Assembly (NCBI RefSeq): GCF_004297125.1
Contig: NZ_SCVD01000027.1
Span: 1 to 39,983 of the forward strand
Reading direction: 5' to 3'
Origin: Phenylobacterium sp.
GTDB taxonomy: Bacteria; Pseudomonadota; Alphaproteobacteria; Caulobacterales; Caulobacteraceae
DNA: 39,983 nt
Under the pieces are notes generated by a model. That model saw only the letters and a list, made by a program, of their open reading frames with translations, did no database searches and was not told the DNA's origin. This document shows positions 1 to 7,217 of this stretch, piece by piece. The position numbers and the translations under genes were made by a program. Each line of letters begins with the position of its first letter. Within the stretch, counting starts at the first letter, position 1.

Positions 1-473
1 GTGACGACGTCCTGGTCGAGGGTTTCGGGGCCGAAGCGGTGCTTGCGGTCGTCGAAGTGGAGGTAGTGCTCCATGAGCCGGAAGCGCTGTTCCTGGCGGT
101 CCTCCCAGTCGGGGCCGTCGAACTCGCGTTCGGCCCAGATCACCCGGCCGACCGCCGCCTCCAGTTCGGCGCGGCGGCGGGCGGCCGGATTGAGCGGGGC
201 GGAGACCGGCGCGCGGGGACGGGGATCGCGAGCCTGCAGCCAGCGGGCGTGCTGCTCGGCGTCGCGCTTCAGCTTGGCCTTGAGGGCCAGGGTCTGGCGG
301 ACGCAGCGGGAGACGCCCCGGTAGGCGTGGCTGAGCGAGGCGAGCTCGGCGGGGTCGTCAGTGGCCAGGGCGCGGGCCTGGACATGCTTGGCCAGCGCAA
401 AATCCAGCTCGGCGAGCTGGCCCAGGAGCTGCTGGTCGCGATCGACGATGTCCGCTTCGGGCGACATGAACAT
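1..473 (-). CDS. Hypothetical protein, C-terminus cut by window edge, possible SOS gene
   Basis: An open minus-strand frame runs from an ATG at 473 (second in-frame ATG at 467) off the left edge of the window, giving about 157 codons with no stop. The visible protein is hydrophilic and rich in Arg, Ala, Glu and Asp, with no signal peptide or membrane segment, and looks largely helical. I do not recognise the family. No Shine-Dalgarno sequence precedes either ATG, so the message could be leaderless, which is common in Caulobacter. A LexA-type box at 468-482 covers the first ATG, which suggests repression by LexA and induction on DNA damage. Coding sense is supported by the strong GC bias at third positions in this frame. 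Function unknown. Confidence 0.7.
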   Translation of the reverse strand, partial: MFMSPEADIVDRDQQLLGQLAELDFALAKHVQARALATDDPAELASLSHAYRGVSRCVRQTLALKAKLKRDAEQHARWLQARDPRPRAPVSAPLNPAARRRAELEAAVGRVIWAEREFDGPDWEDRQEQRFRLMEHYLHFDDRKHRFGPETLDQDVV

Positions 474-482
474 AACGAGAAC
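468..482 (-). promoter_or_regulatory. LexA (SOS) box, GTTC-N7-GTTC
   Basis: On the minus strand the sequence reads GTTCTCGTTATGTTC, an exact match to the alphaproteobacterial LexA box GTTC-N7-GTTC, including the common TC after the first half-site. It overlaps the likely start codon of the gene at the left edge. A TTGACA hexamer lies just upstream on the same strand (504 to 499). Eight fixed bases would be expected about once by chance in a window this size, so the position at a gene start is what makes it convincing. Confidence 0.68.
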
Positions 483-623
483 ATACCGCAGCGGCGGATG
501 TCAAAGTTGTTCGTGGTTTTTTGAAACGGCGCGGCGTCGCCGGAGCGCCATCAGCAGCAAGCTGCCAAGAACCCCACGGGCAGAGCATGGGCGCGGCCTT
601 GGCTGTCTCGACCGGCCGCCGGC

Positions 624-1379
624 TCAGCGCCCCTCGAGCGCGGCGACGATCGCCGGGTCGCCGGTGGCGCGGGCGCGGGCCAGGGGGGTGATCTTGTCGG
701 CGCCCGTGTGGTCGCGGCGGGCGCCCTTGGCCAGGAGGGCGCGGACGATCCCGGCGCGCTGGTCGGCGGGGAGGGTGGTCCAGATGGGGGCGCGGTCGAC
801 GGCGTAGTCCAGCGCGGCGTAGCCGCCGGCGTTCGTGGCGTTGGGGTTGGCGCCGGCGTCCAGGAGGATCTGCACGACGTCGAGCGCGCCGGCCTGGGCG
901 GCCTGCATCAGCGGCGTCATGTTGGTCGTGGCGATGCGGATGGGGTTGTCGAGCCCGATTCCGCGGGCGGCGATCAACCGCACGATCTCGACGGCCTGGG
1001 CGCGGCGGGCGGGGTCGGGGGCCTCGTCACGCGCCAGCAGCACCGTGCCGTTCATGGCGAAGAACGCGGCGTTCAGCGCGTTGCCGCCGTTGGGTCCCGG
1101 GGCGGCGGGGTCGGCGCCGTGGGCCAGCAGGGCGCGCACGGCCTGGGCGCGGCCGGACATGGCCGCCTGGGCCAGCAGAGACCCGTTCTCGGTGGCGGCG
1201 CTGGAGTTGGAGCCGGAACGGATCGCCTGCTCGATGGCGGCGGGGTCGTTGCGCAGCACCGCCATCTGCAGCGCCTCGGTGGTCTGGGCGGCGGCCGGGG
1301 AGGCCAGGGCCAGGGCGAAAAGCAGGGCCGCAGGTGCGGCGAGGGTCCTGTGCATGGGGAAGGAGATCCGGCTGGGCAT
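624..1379 (-). CDS. Exported ankyrin-repeat protein
   Basis: A 251-residue protein with an N-terminal signal peptide (hydrophobic stretch followed by an ASPAAAQ cleavage site at about residue 32) and four to five ankyrin-type repeats, recognisable by elements such as TPLMQAAQAG-LDVVQILLDAGANPN and VRALLAHGADP. Ankyrin repeats are protein-binding scaffolds, so a role in binding a periplasmic or envelope partner is inferred; no catalytic domain is present. The second ATG at 1355 would give a more typical 24-residue signal peptide and is an equally good start. The gene is transcribed away from the DUF2975 gene, with 219 bases between them. No partner gene is evident nearby. Confidence 0.85.
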   Translation of the reverse strand: MPSRISFPMHRTLAAPAALLFALALASPAAAQTTEALQMAVLRNDPAAIEQAIRSGSNSSAATENGSLLAQAAMSGRAQAVRALLAHGADPAAPGPNGGNALNAAFFAMNGTVLLARDEAPDPARRAQAVEIVRLIAARGIGLDNPIRIATTNMTPLMQAAQAGALDVVQILLDAGANPNATNAGGYAALDYAVDRAPIWTTLPADQRAGIVRALLAKGARRDHTGADKITPLARARATGDPAIVAALEGR

Positions 1380-1545
1380 GAGGGGCTCGGCGGCGGCGCG
1401 GGCGCCCGCCGAGGCGGCGGAATTTGCCGAGGGTCGTGAAGCTTGGCAAGACGGCGTGGCCCCGACGCCTCCTCCATTTTCCGCGGTCCTCTCCCCACGC
1501 GCGGCCGCTGTGTGGCGGGATTATTTGCCGTTTGACTCGCATTTA

Positions 1546-1562
1546 TTATTGTCACACGATAA
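1546..1562. promoter_or_regulatory. AT-rich inverted repeat, possible operator
   Basis: TTATTGT-CAC-ACGATAA is an inverted repeat with one mismatch per arm in an AT-rich patch that stands out from the GC-rich surroundings. It lies 37 bases upstream of the DUF2975 start. A TTGACT hexamer lies at 1532-1537, but no well spaced -10 is clear. It is a reasonable site for autoregulation by the small DNA-binding protein encoded at 2168. The rest of 1380-1598 shows nothing else I can name. Confidence 0.4.
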
Positions 1563-1598
1563 TTCATATCGAGCCGGGGCGGCGACGGGAGAACAGCG

Positions 1599-2165
1599 AT
1601 GGCGGGAGTGACAGTGGGCGGCGTCAGCCGGGAGCAGCGGATCAGCGCGGTCTGCGCCGTCGGGTGCGGGGTGGTGGCCGTGGGCGTGCCGGTGTGCGTG
1701 GCGGCGCTGTGGGCGTTCGGGTCGTGGGAGGTGCTGGCGCTGGTGCGGCTGATCCCGCCGGACATCCGGCCGGACATGGAGATGGGCGGCGCGGCGCGGA
1801 CCTGGCAGCGGGTGACGGGGGCGGCGATCTGCCTGGTTCCGGCGCTGCTGCTCAGCTACGGCCTGCTGCGGGCGCGCCGGTCGCTGGCGGCCTTCGCGCG
1901 GGGCGACTTCTTCGGGGCGGAGGCGGTGGAGGGCCTGCGGGGCTATGCCGCCGCGACCTTCTGGGCCGCGGCCGCCAGCGTGGTCAGCGTGCCGGTGCTG
2001 TCGGTGGCGATCAGCCTCGCCAACCCGCCGGGACACAAGGAACTGAGCCTGGACCTCAGCGGCGCGCAGCTGCTGAACCTGCTGGGCGCGGCCATCCTGT
2101 GGGTGATCGCCTCGGCGATGGCGCGGGCGTCCAGCATCGCCCTCGAAAACGAACAGTTCGTCTGA
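1599..2165 (+). CDS. DUF2975 family membrane protein
   Basis: A 188-residue integral membrane protein with four predicted transmembrane helices (about residues 17-41, 73-95, 118-142 and 158-178), matching the size and topology of DUF2975 proteins. A GGGAGA stretch precedes the ATG at a usable distance. The stop is two bases before the start of a small Cro/CI-type DNA-binding protein, the standard two-gene arrangement for this family in many bacteria. The molecular function of DUF2975 is unknown; it has been proposed to be the membrane partner of the neighbouring regulator. Family assignment rests on topology plus gene pairing. Confidence 0.8.
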   Translation: MAGVTVGGVSREQRISAVCAVGCGVVAVGVPVCVAALWAFGSWEVLALVRLIPPDIRPDMEMGGAARTWQRVTGAAICLVPALLLSYGLLRARRSLAAFARGDFFGAEAVEGLRGYAAATFWAAAASVVSVPVLSVAISLANPPGHKELSLDLSGAQLLNLLGAAILWVIASAMARASSIALENEQFV

Positions 2166-2167
2166 CG

Positions 2168-2374
2168 ATGGCGATCGTCGTGACGCTGGACGTCATGCTC
2201 GCCACCCGCAAGGTGAAGTCGCGGGACCTGGCCGAGCACGTGGGGATCACCGTGGCCAACGTCTCGCTGCTGAAGCAGGGCAAGGTGAAGGGGGTCCGCT
2301 TCGACACGCTGGAGCGGATCTGCGAGTTCCTCGACTGCCAGCCGGGGGACATCCTGAAGTATGTGAAGGATTGA
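2168..2374 (+). CDS. Small Cro/CI (XRE, YozG-like) transcriptional regulator
   Basis: A 68-residue helix-turn-helix protein that is almost only a DNA-binding domain: LAEHVGITVANVSLLKQGKV forms the helix-turn-helix, followed by LERICEFLDCQPGDIL, the signature of the YozG/XRE subgroup that normally accompanies DUF2975. It starts two bases after the stop of the membrane protein with no clear ribosome site of its own, so translation is probably coupled. It may autoregulate through the inverted repeat at 1546-1562. Partner and target are inferred from gene order. Confidence 0.9.
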   Translation: MAIVVTLDVMLATRKVKSRDLAEHVGITVANVSLLKQGKVKGVRFDTLERICEFLDCQPGDILKYVKD

Positions 2375-2403
2375 GGGGCGGACGGAGCGTCAGCGCCTGA
2401 AGA

Positions 2404-2475
2404 TTCAACCACGGAAGGCACGGAAAACACGGAAGGCTCAGCAGGCGCAGCTCTTCCGTGTTTTCCGTGGTTGAA
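2404..2475. repeat. CACGGAA-type inverted repeat between convergent genes
   Basis: The region contains three direct copies of CACGGAA (2411-2416, 2420-2425, 2429-2434 approximately) and then an inverted copy at 2453-2475, so that the two sides form a long hairpin with a loop of about 17 bases. It sits between the convergent XRE gene and the MetE-like gene and has short T runs on both sides, so it can act as a bidirectional terminator. Similar CCACGGAA/ACACGGAA repeats occur dispersed in many bacterial genomes and are often mis-translated as STTENTE-type peptides. Dispersal in this genome cannot be tested here. Confidence 0.75.
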
Positions 2476-2503
2476 GATGACGGCGCTTGCGGCGCGCGCG
2501 GGC

Positions 2504-3556
2504 CTACCCTTGCAGTTCCTTGCGCACGATCGCGGCGCCGTCGGCCATGGCCTTCAGCTTGCCGAAGGCGACCTCGCGGGATTGGTACTTCATGCCGCAG
2601 TCGGGGGCGACGATCAGGCGCTCGGCGTCGATGTAGGGCAGGGCCTGGCGGATGCGGGCGGCGACGGTCTCGGCGGTCTCGACGTTGGGGTCGTTGAGGT
2701 CGATGACCCCGTACATGATGTGCTTGGTGGGCAGCTCGCGCAGGATCGCCGGGTCGAGGTTGGGCTGGGCGGCCTCGATGGAGATGATGTCGACGTCGGA
2801 GGCCTCCAGCTCCTCCAGGAAGGCGTAGCCGCCGGGCTTGGCGGCGCCCTGGTGGACGTGGGCGTAGCCGAAGCAGATGTGCAGGGCGGTGATCCCGCCC
2901 ACGCCCTTGACCGCGCGGTTGATGGCCTCGATGGCGAAGCTCCGGGCCTCGTCGGCCTTGGCCTGCAGATAGGGCTCGTCGAGCTGGACGATGTCGCAGC
3001 CGGCGGCGAACAGGTCGCGCATCTCGGCGTTGACGGCGTCGGCGTAGTCGAGGGCCAGGGCGCGGGCGTCGGGGTAGTGATCGTTCTGCGCCTGCTGGGT
3101 CATGGTGAAGGGGCCGGGGATGGTGATCTTCACCGGGCCGCCGGCGCGGGCCTTCAGGAAGGCGGCGTCCTGGGCCTCGATGGGGCCCAGGCGGCGGATC
3201 GGGCCGGCGACGCGGGGGACAGGGTTCATGGCGCCGGTGCGGTCCATGGCCATGCCGGGCGGGTCGGTCTCGATGCCGCCCAGGGCCGTGGCCAGGCGGT
3301 TGGAATAGCTCTCGCGGCGCATCTCGCCGTCGCCGACGATGTCGATCCCGGCCAGCTTCTGGTCGCTGATCGCCACCAGGGTGGCGGCCTCCTGGGCGTC
3401 GGCCAGGGCCTTGGGATCCTTGATGCGCCACAGCTCCTGGGCGCGGACGCGCGGGGGCAGGCGGCTCTTCAGCCCGTCGCGGTCGATCAGCCAGTCCGGC
3501 TGGGGATAGCTGCCCACGATGGTGGTCGGGAGCAGCGGCAGGCCGGGAAACAGCAT
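2504..3556 (-). CDS. Short MetE-like cobalamin-independent methionine synthase family protein
   Basis: A 350-residue protein matching only the C-terminal catalytic half of cobalamin-independent methionine synthase (COG0620), which is normally about 750 residues. The zinc-ligand pattern is present: His226 and Cys228 in LHICFGY and Cys320 in PDCGMKY; the N-terminal PTTIVGSYPQP segment is typical of these short forms. The full-length enzyme moves a methyl group from methyltetrahydrofolate-triglutamate to homocysteine. Short forms without the N-terminal half may use another methyl donor or a corrinoid protein, so the exact substrate is open. It is divergent from a MarR regulator, with an operator-like repeat between them. 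A GGAAG precedes the ATG. Confidence 0.85.
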   Translation of the reverse strand: MLFPGLPLLPTTIVGSYPQPDWLIDRDGLKSRLPPRVRAQELWRIKDPKALADAQEAATLVAISDQKLAGIDIVGDGEMRRESYSNRLATALGGIETDPPGMAMDRTGAMNPVPRVAGPIRRLGPIEAQDAAFLKARAGGPVKITIPGPFTMTQQAQNDHYPDARALALDYADAVNAEMRDLFAAGCDIVQLDEPYLQAKADEARSFAIEAINRAVKGVGGITALHICFGYAHVHQGAAKPGGYAFLEELEASDVDIISIEAAQPNLDPAILRELPTKHIMYGVIDLNDPNVETAETVAARIRQALPYIDAERLIVAPDCGMKYQSREVAFGKLKAMADGAAIVRKELQG

Positions 3557-3582
3557 TGGGGGACTTCCAAAAGATTAGTATT

Positions 3583-3601
3583 CTATCTATTTCGTAGGTA
3601 G
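3583..3601. promoter_or_regulatory. Inverted repeat, probable MarR operator
   Basis: CTATCTA-TTTCG-TAGGTAG is a 7-bp inverted repeat with one mismatch and a 5-bp centre, in the AT-rich gap between the MetE-like gene (starts 27 bases away) and the MarR gene (start 77 bases away). Size and position fit a MarR dimer controlling both divergent promoters. This is inferred from symmetry and location. Confidence 0.5.
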
Positions 3602-3677
3602 GCCCCGCTGGCGTGTCAACAAAGCCAATTTGGGGGAGCCGATTGCGGCGCCACGGCTGCGGTGGAATGGTCCGGGG

Positions 3678-4157
3678 ATGAGCGACACACAACTCTACGC
3701 CGACCCCACCAACAGCATCGGCTATCTGACGCGCATCGCGTTCCGGGCGTTTTCCCGCGCGCTGGAGGTGCGGACCGCCCCGCACGGGGTGTCCAGCGGC
3801 CAGTGGCGATTCCTCAGGGTGCTGTGGCGCGAGGACGGCATCACCCAGCGCGAACTGAGCCGCCGGGTCGGGATGCGCGAGCCCACGACGGTGATCGCGC
3901 TGAAGAGCCTGGAGCGCTCCGGCTTCGTCACCCGGGTGAAGAGCGAGGAGGACCGGCGCAAGGTCCACGTCTTCCTCACGGACACGGCGCGCGCGCTGGA
4001 GGCGGTGCTGCTGCCGGCGGTGGCCGAGGTCAACGACGTCGCGCTCAACGGCCTGACCAAGGCCGAGATTTCCACCCTGCGCAAGGCGCTCACCCTGGTG
4101 GGCCGCAACCTGGCGAACGACGTGGGCGAGGACACGCCCTCGGACTCCGCCGTCTAG
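3678..4157 (+). CDS. MarR family transcriptional regulator
   Basis: A 159-residue winged-helix regulator. The recognition region is ITQRELSRRVGMREPTTVIALKSLERSGFVTR followed by the wing SEEDRRKVHVFLT, the usual MarR D-R-R motif. I chose the ATG at 3678 (MSDTQLYADP), preceded by CCGGGG, over an ATG at 3630 that would add 16 residues of poor quality. The MetE-like gene lies divergent and a flavin reductase gene follows 18 bases after the stop, so it probably controls both. MarR proteins sense phenolic or oxidising ligands; the ligand here is unknown. Confidence 0.9.
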   Translation: MSDTQLYADPTNSIGYLTRIAFRAFSRALEVRTAPHGVSSGQWRFLRVLWREDGITQRELSRRVGMREPTTVIALKSLERSGFVTRVKSEEDRRKVHVFLTDTARALEAVLLPAVAEVNDVALNGLTKAEISTLRKALTLVGRNLANDVGEDTPSDSAV

Positions 4158-4175
4158 ATCCGCTCAAGGACACGC

Positions 4176-4763
4176 ATGACCGTCAAGCTCCTCGCCTTCG
4201 CCGGCAGCACCCGCAACGGATCGCTGAATCAGGCGCTGCTCGACCTGGCGGTGGCGGAGGCGCGGGGGAAGGGCGCCGAGGTGACGGCGATCCGGCTGAA
4301 GGATTTCGCCCTGCCGCTCTACGACGGCGACGTGGAGGTCGCGGCGTTTCCGCAGGCCGCTCGGGACCTGAAGGCGCTGTTGCGGGCGCACCACGGGTTC
4401 CTGATCGCCTCGCCGGAGTACAACGGCTCGGTCAGCGGGGTGCTGAAGAACGCCATCGACTGGGCCTCGCGGCCGACCGACGGCGAGCCCCTGACGGCGC
4501 TGAGCGCCTTCCGCGGCAAGGTGGCGGGACTGATGGCGGCCTCGATCAGCCCGTTCGGCGGCCTGCGCGGGGTGACCCACATGCGCCAGATCCTGGGGAC
4601 CATCCAGACCGTGGTGGCGACGGAGCAGGTGCTGGTGCCGCTCGCCCACGGCGCCTTCGACGAGAACTGGGCGCTGAAGGAGGCCCTGCCGGCGCAGCTG
4701 CTGGGCGGGCTGGCGGCGCGGGTGATCGACCTGGCGCAGCGGCTGGAGCCGCCGGTGGGGTAG
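4176..4763 (+). CDS. NADPH-dependent FMN reductase / quinone reductase family protein
   Basis: A 195-residue flavodoxin-fold protein of the NADPH-dependent FMN reductase family (COG0431). The phosphate-binding GSTRNGSLNQ loop lies near residue 10-19 and the SPEYNGSVSGVLKNAIDW motif near residues 78-95, both diagnostic. These cytosolic enzymes reduce FMN, quinones, azo dyes or chromate with NAD(P)H. It follows the MarR gene closely and is likely co-transcribed with it, which suggests a role in response to electrophiles or quinones. The natural substrate cannot be read from the sequence. Confidence 0.9.
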   Translation: MTVKLLAFAGSTRNGSLNQALLDLAVAEARGKGAEVTAIRLKDFALPLYDGDVEVAAFPQAARDLKALLRAHHGFLIASPEYNGSVSGVLKNAIDWASRPTDGEPLTALSAFRGKVAGLMAASISPFGGLRGVTHMRQILGTIQTVVATEQVLVPLAHGAFDENWALKEALPAQLLGGLAARVIDLAQRLEPPVG

Positions 4764-4789
4764 CGGAGGCCGGCCAGAAAAGTCCGGGC

Positions 4790-4805
4790 GGGCGTCGGGA
4801 CGCCC
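4790..4805 (+). terminator. GC hairpin after the flavin reductase gene
   Basis: GGGCGT-CGGG-ACGCCC forms a perfect 6-bp stem with a 4-base loop 27 bases after the flavin reductase stop. There is no T tract, so it is at best a weak terminator or an RNA-stabilising hairpin. Confidence 0.35.
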
Positions 4806-4853
4806 ACCGGTCGTTCGTCCTAGGGGCGCCATGCCATCGCCCGGAGCCTTCCC

Positions 4854-5504
4854 ATGACCCCTACCATCACAGGTTTCAGAGCGTCGCCCGATCGCGGCCG
4901 GGGACTGGCGCGCGACATGCGCGTGCGCTGGGCGTTCGAGGAAGTCGGCCAGGCCTATGACGTGCGCCTGCTGTCGTTCGCCGAGATGAAGGAGCCCGCG
5001 CACCTGGCGCTCCAGCCCTTCGGGCAGATCCCGACGTACGAAGAGGGCGATCTGACGCTGTTCGATTCCAGCGCCATCGTGCTGCACATCGCGGAGCGCC
5101 ACGTGGGCCTGCTGCCGGATGATGCGAACGCCCGGGCGCGGGCGATCACCTGGATGTTCGCGGCCGTCAGCACGATGGAACCGACGATCGTGGAGCGCGA
5201 AGCCGCCTTCTTCCTCGAGCGCGACGAGGCCTGGTACGAGCAACGGCTGACGGCTGTCGTGGGCCGCATCCGCAACCGGCTGGACCAGCTTTCCCGCCAC
5301 CTGGGCGACGCCGAATGGCTTGACGGGGGATTCAGCGCCGGCGACCTGCTCATGGTGTCGGTCCTGCTGAGATTGGGCAGCTCGGGCATCTTGGCCGACT
5401 ATCCGAACCTCGCCGCCTACGTCGCCCGCGGCGAGGCGCGGCCGGCCTACGCGCGCGCCTTCGCCGCCCAGCTGGCGGTCTTCAACGCGTCGGGGGCGGC
5501 ATAG
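4854..5504 (+). CDS. Glutathione S-transferase family protein
   Basis: A 216-residue GST-like protein: an N-terminal thioredoxin-like domain (to about residue 80) with NPFGQIPTYEEGDLTLFDSSAIVLHIAE-like features (here QPFGQIPTYE and LFDSSAIVLHIAERH, the glutathione-binding cis-Pro and Glu/Asp-Ser motifs), then an all-helical C-terminal domain. GSTs conjugate or reduce electrophiles using glutathione in the cytosol. A GGAG lies about 10 bases before the ATG. It is convergent with the acyl-CoA synthetase gene, 7 bases apart. Its class and substrate are not determined. Confidence 0.9.
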   Translation: MTPTITGFRASPDRGRGLARDMRVRWAFEEVGQAYDVRLLSFAEMKEPAHLALQPFGQIPTYEEGDLTLFDSSAIVLHIAERHVGLLPDDANARARAITWMFAAVSTMEPTIVEREAAFFLERDEAWYEQRLTAVVGRIRNRLDQLSRHLGDAEWLDGGFSAGDLLMVSVLLRLGSSGILADYPNLAAYVARGEARPAYARAFAAQLAVFNASGAA

Positions 5505-5511
5505 GGCGCGC

Positions 5512-7116
5512 TCAGCGCTTCAGGTTCGGATCGAACGGCAGCTCGTAGCCGGTGAGGCGGGTGCGCAGCAGCTTCTTGTCTATCTTGCCGGTGGGGCCCA
5601 GGGGGATTTCTTCGACGAACAGGACGTCGTCGGGCATCCACCAGCGGGCGATCTTGCCGTCCAGGAAGTCCAGGAACTCCTGCTTGTCAGCGGCCTGGCC
5701 GGCCTCGAGCTGGACCAGCAGGATCGGGCGCTCGTCCCACTTGGGGTGGACGACGCCGAGCACGGCGCAGAGCGCGGCCTTGGGGTGGCCGACGGCGATG
5801 TTCTCCACGTCGATGGAGCTGATCCATTCGCCGCCGGACTTGATGACGTCCTTCGCCCGGTCGGTGATCTGCATGTAGCCGTCGGGGTCGAGGGTGGAGA
5901 CGTCGCCGGTGTCGAAGAAGCCCTCGTCGTCCAGGGCGCTGTTGTGCTCCTGGCCGTAGTAGCCGGATGCGATGGTCGGGCCCTTGATCATGAGCCGGCC
6001 GAACGTCTTGCCGTCGTGGGGCAGGCGCCGGCCGTCGTCGTCCACCAGCTTGAGGTCGAGGTTGCAGACCAGCCGGCCCTGCTTGAGCTTGTAGGGAAGC
6101 TGCTGCTCGAAGGGCAGGGCCGCCACCTTGGGCGAGGGCGTGGAGACGGTGGCCAGCGGCGAAGTCTCGGTCATGCCCCAGCCCTGGATGACGTCGACGC
6201 CGTAGTCGTCGCGCAGGGTGCGGATGATGCTTTCCGGGCAGGCCGCGCCGCCGACGGTGACCCGCTGCAATGTCGTGAGCTTGCCCCCGGTCTCCTTCAG
6301 GTGGGCCAGCAGCATCTGCCAGATGGTGGGCACGCCGGCGGAATAGGTGACGCCCTCCGTCTCCATCAGCTCGTGCAGGGCGGCGCCGTCCAGCTTCGCC
6401 CCCGGCAGCACCAGCTTGGCCCCGACCATCGGGGCCGAGTACATCACGCCCCAGGCGTTGGCGTGGTACATCGGCACGATCAGCAGCACCGTGTCGCGCG
6501 CCGACAGGTTCAGCGCGTCGGGCTGCAAGGTCATCATGGCGTGCAGGTAGTTCGACCGGTGGCCGTAGAGCACGCCCTTCGGATTGCCGGTGGTGCCGGA
6601 GGTGTAGCAGAGCCCGGCCGCCTGGGTCTCGTCGAAGCCGCCCCAGGCCGTGTCGGCCGGTCGGCCGTTCAGCCAGGCCTCGTATTCCTCGTTCAGGAAG
6701 ATTACCCGCTTGATCGTCGGGCACTGCGGCAGGAGCTCGGCCAGCAGCGGCGCGCAGGCCGGGTCGGCGAACAGCACAGTGTCGGCGGCGTGGTTGGCGA
6801 TGTAGACGATCTGCTCCGGGAACAGCCGCGGATTGAGCGTGTGCAGGACCGCCCCGACGCCGACGCAGCCGTACCAGACCTCCAGGTGGCGATCGCTGTT
6901 CCAGCCCATGGTGGCGACCCGGTCGCCGGGCCTGATCCCCATCTCCAGCAGGCCGTGGCTGACCTGTTTCGCGCGGCGATGCACCTCGGCGTAGGTGCTG
7001 CGGGTGACCGGGCCCTCCACGGAGCGGGTGATCACCTCGCGCTCGCCATGCCAGCGGGCGGCGTGGTCGAGGATCTTGTCGAGGGTCAGCGACCAGTCCT
7101 GCATCAGGGCCTGCAT
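5512..7116 (-). CDS. Acyl-CoA synthetase (AMP-forming; AlkK/DmdB-like)
   Basis: A 534-residue AMP-dependent synthetase/ligase. The ATP-binding P-loop YTSGTTGNPKGV is at residues 171-182, a GWGMTETSP motif follows, then FDTGDVSTLDPDGY and DRAKDVIKSGGEWIS, and the catalytic lysine is in GPTGKIDKK near the C-terminus. The enzyme activates a carboxylic acid to its CoA thioester using ATP. The N-terminal pattern (TLDKILDHAARWHG, VEGPVTRSTY) resembles medium/long-chain and methylthiopropionate CoA ligases. It is divergent from an alpha/beta hydrolase gene, suggesting that the hydrolase releases an acid which this enzyme activates. A GGAG lies 10 bases upstream of the ATG; an in-frame ATG at 7104 is an alternative. 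Confidence 0.92.
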   Translation of the reverse strand: MQALMQDWSLTLDKILDHAARWHGEREVITRSVEGPVTRSTYAEVHRRAKQVSHGLLEMGIRPGDRVATMGWNSDRHLEVWYGCVGVGAVLHTLNPRLFPEQIVYIANHAADTVLFADPACAPLLAELLPQCPTIKRVIFLNEEYEAWLNGRPADTAWGGFDETQAAGLCYTSGTTGNPKGVLYGHRSNYLHAMMTLQPDALNLSARDTVLLIVPMYHANAWGVMYSAPMVGAKLVLPGAKLDGAALHELMETEGVTYSAGVPTIWQMLLAHLKETGGKLTTLQRVTVGGAACPESIIRTLRDDYGVDVIQGWGMTETSPLATVSTPSPKVAALPFEQQLPYKLKQGRLVCNLDLKLVDDDGRRLPHDGKTFGRLMIKGPTIASGYYGQEHNSALDDEGFFDTGDVSTLDPDGYMQITDRAKDVIKSGGEWISSIDVENIAVGHPKAALCAVLGVVHPKWDERPILLVQLEAGQAADKQEFLDFLDGKIARWWMPDDVLFVEEIPLGPTGKIDKKLLRTRLTGYELPFDPNLKR

Positions 7117-7217
7117 CGGCGGCTTGCTCCGGTTCTCTCTGGATCGGGAATAATGATTAGATTACGAAGTATCGACCGAGCCGCCAAGCGGCCAGACCAC
7201 CCAAGGGGAGAGACGGC

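Noticed and set aside
2247..3968. A 573-codon minus-strand frame containing the STTENTEE peptide
   Set aside because: The peptide is translation of the CACGGAA repeat, and the frame crosses both the XRE gene and the real MetE-like gene.
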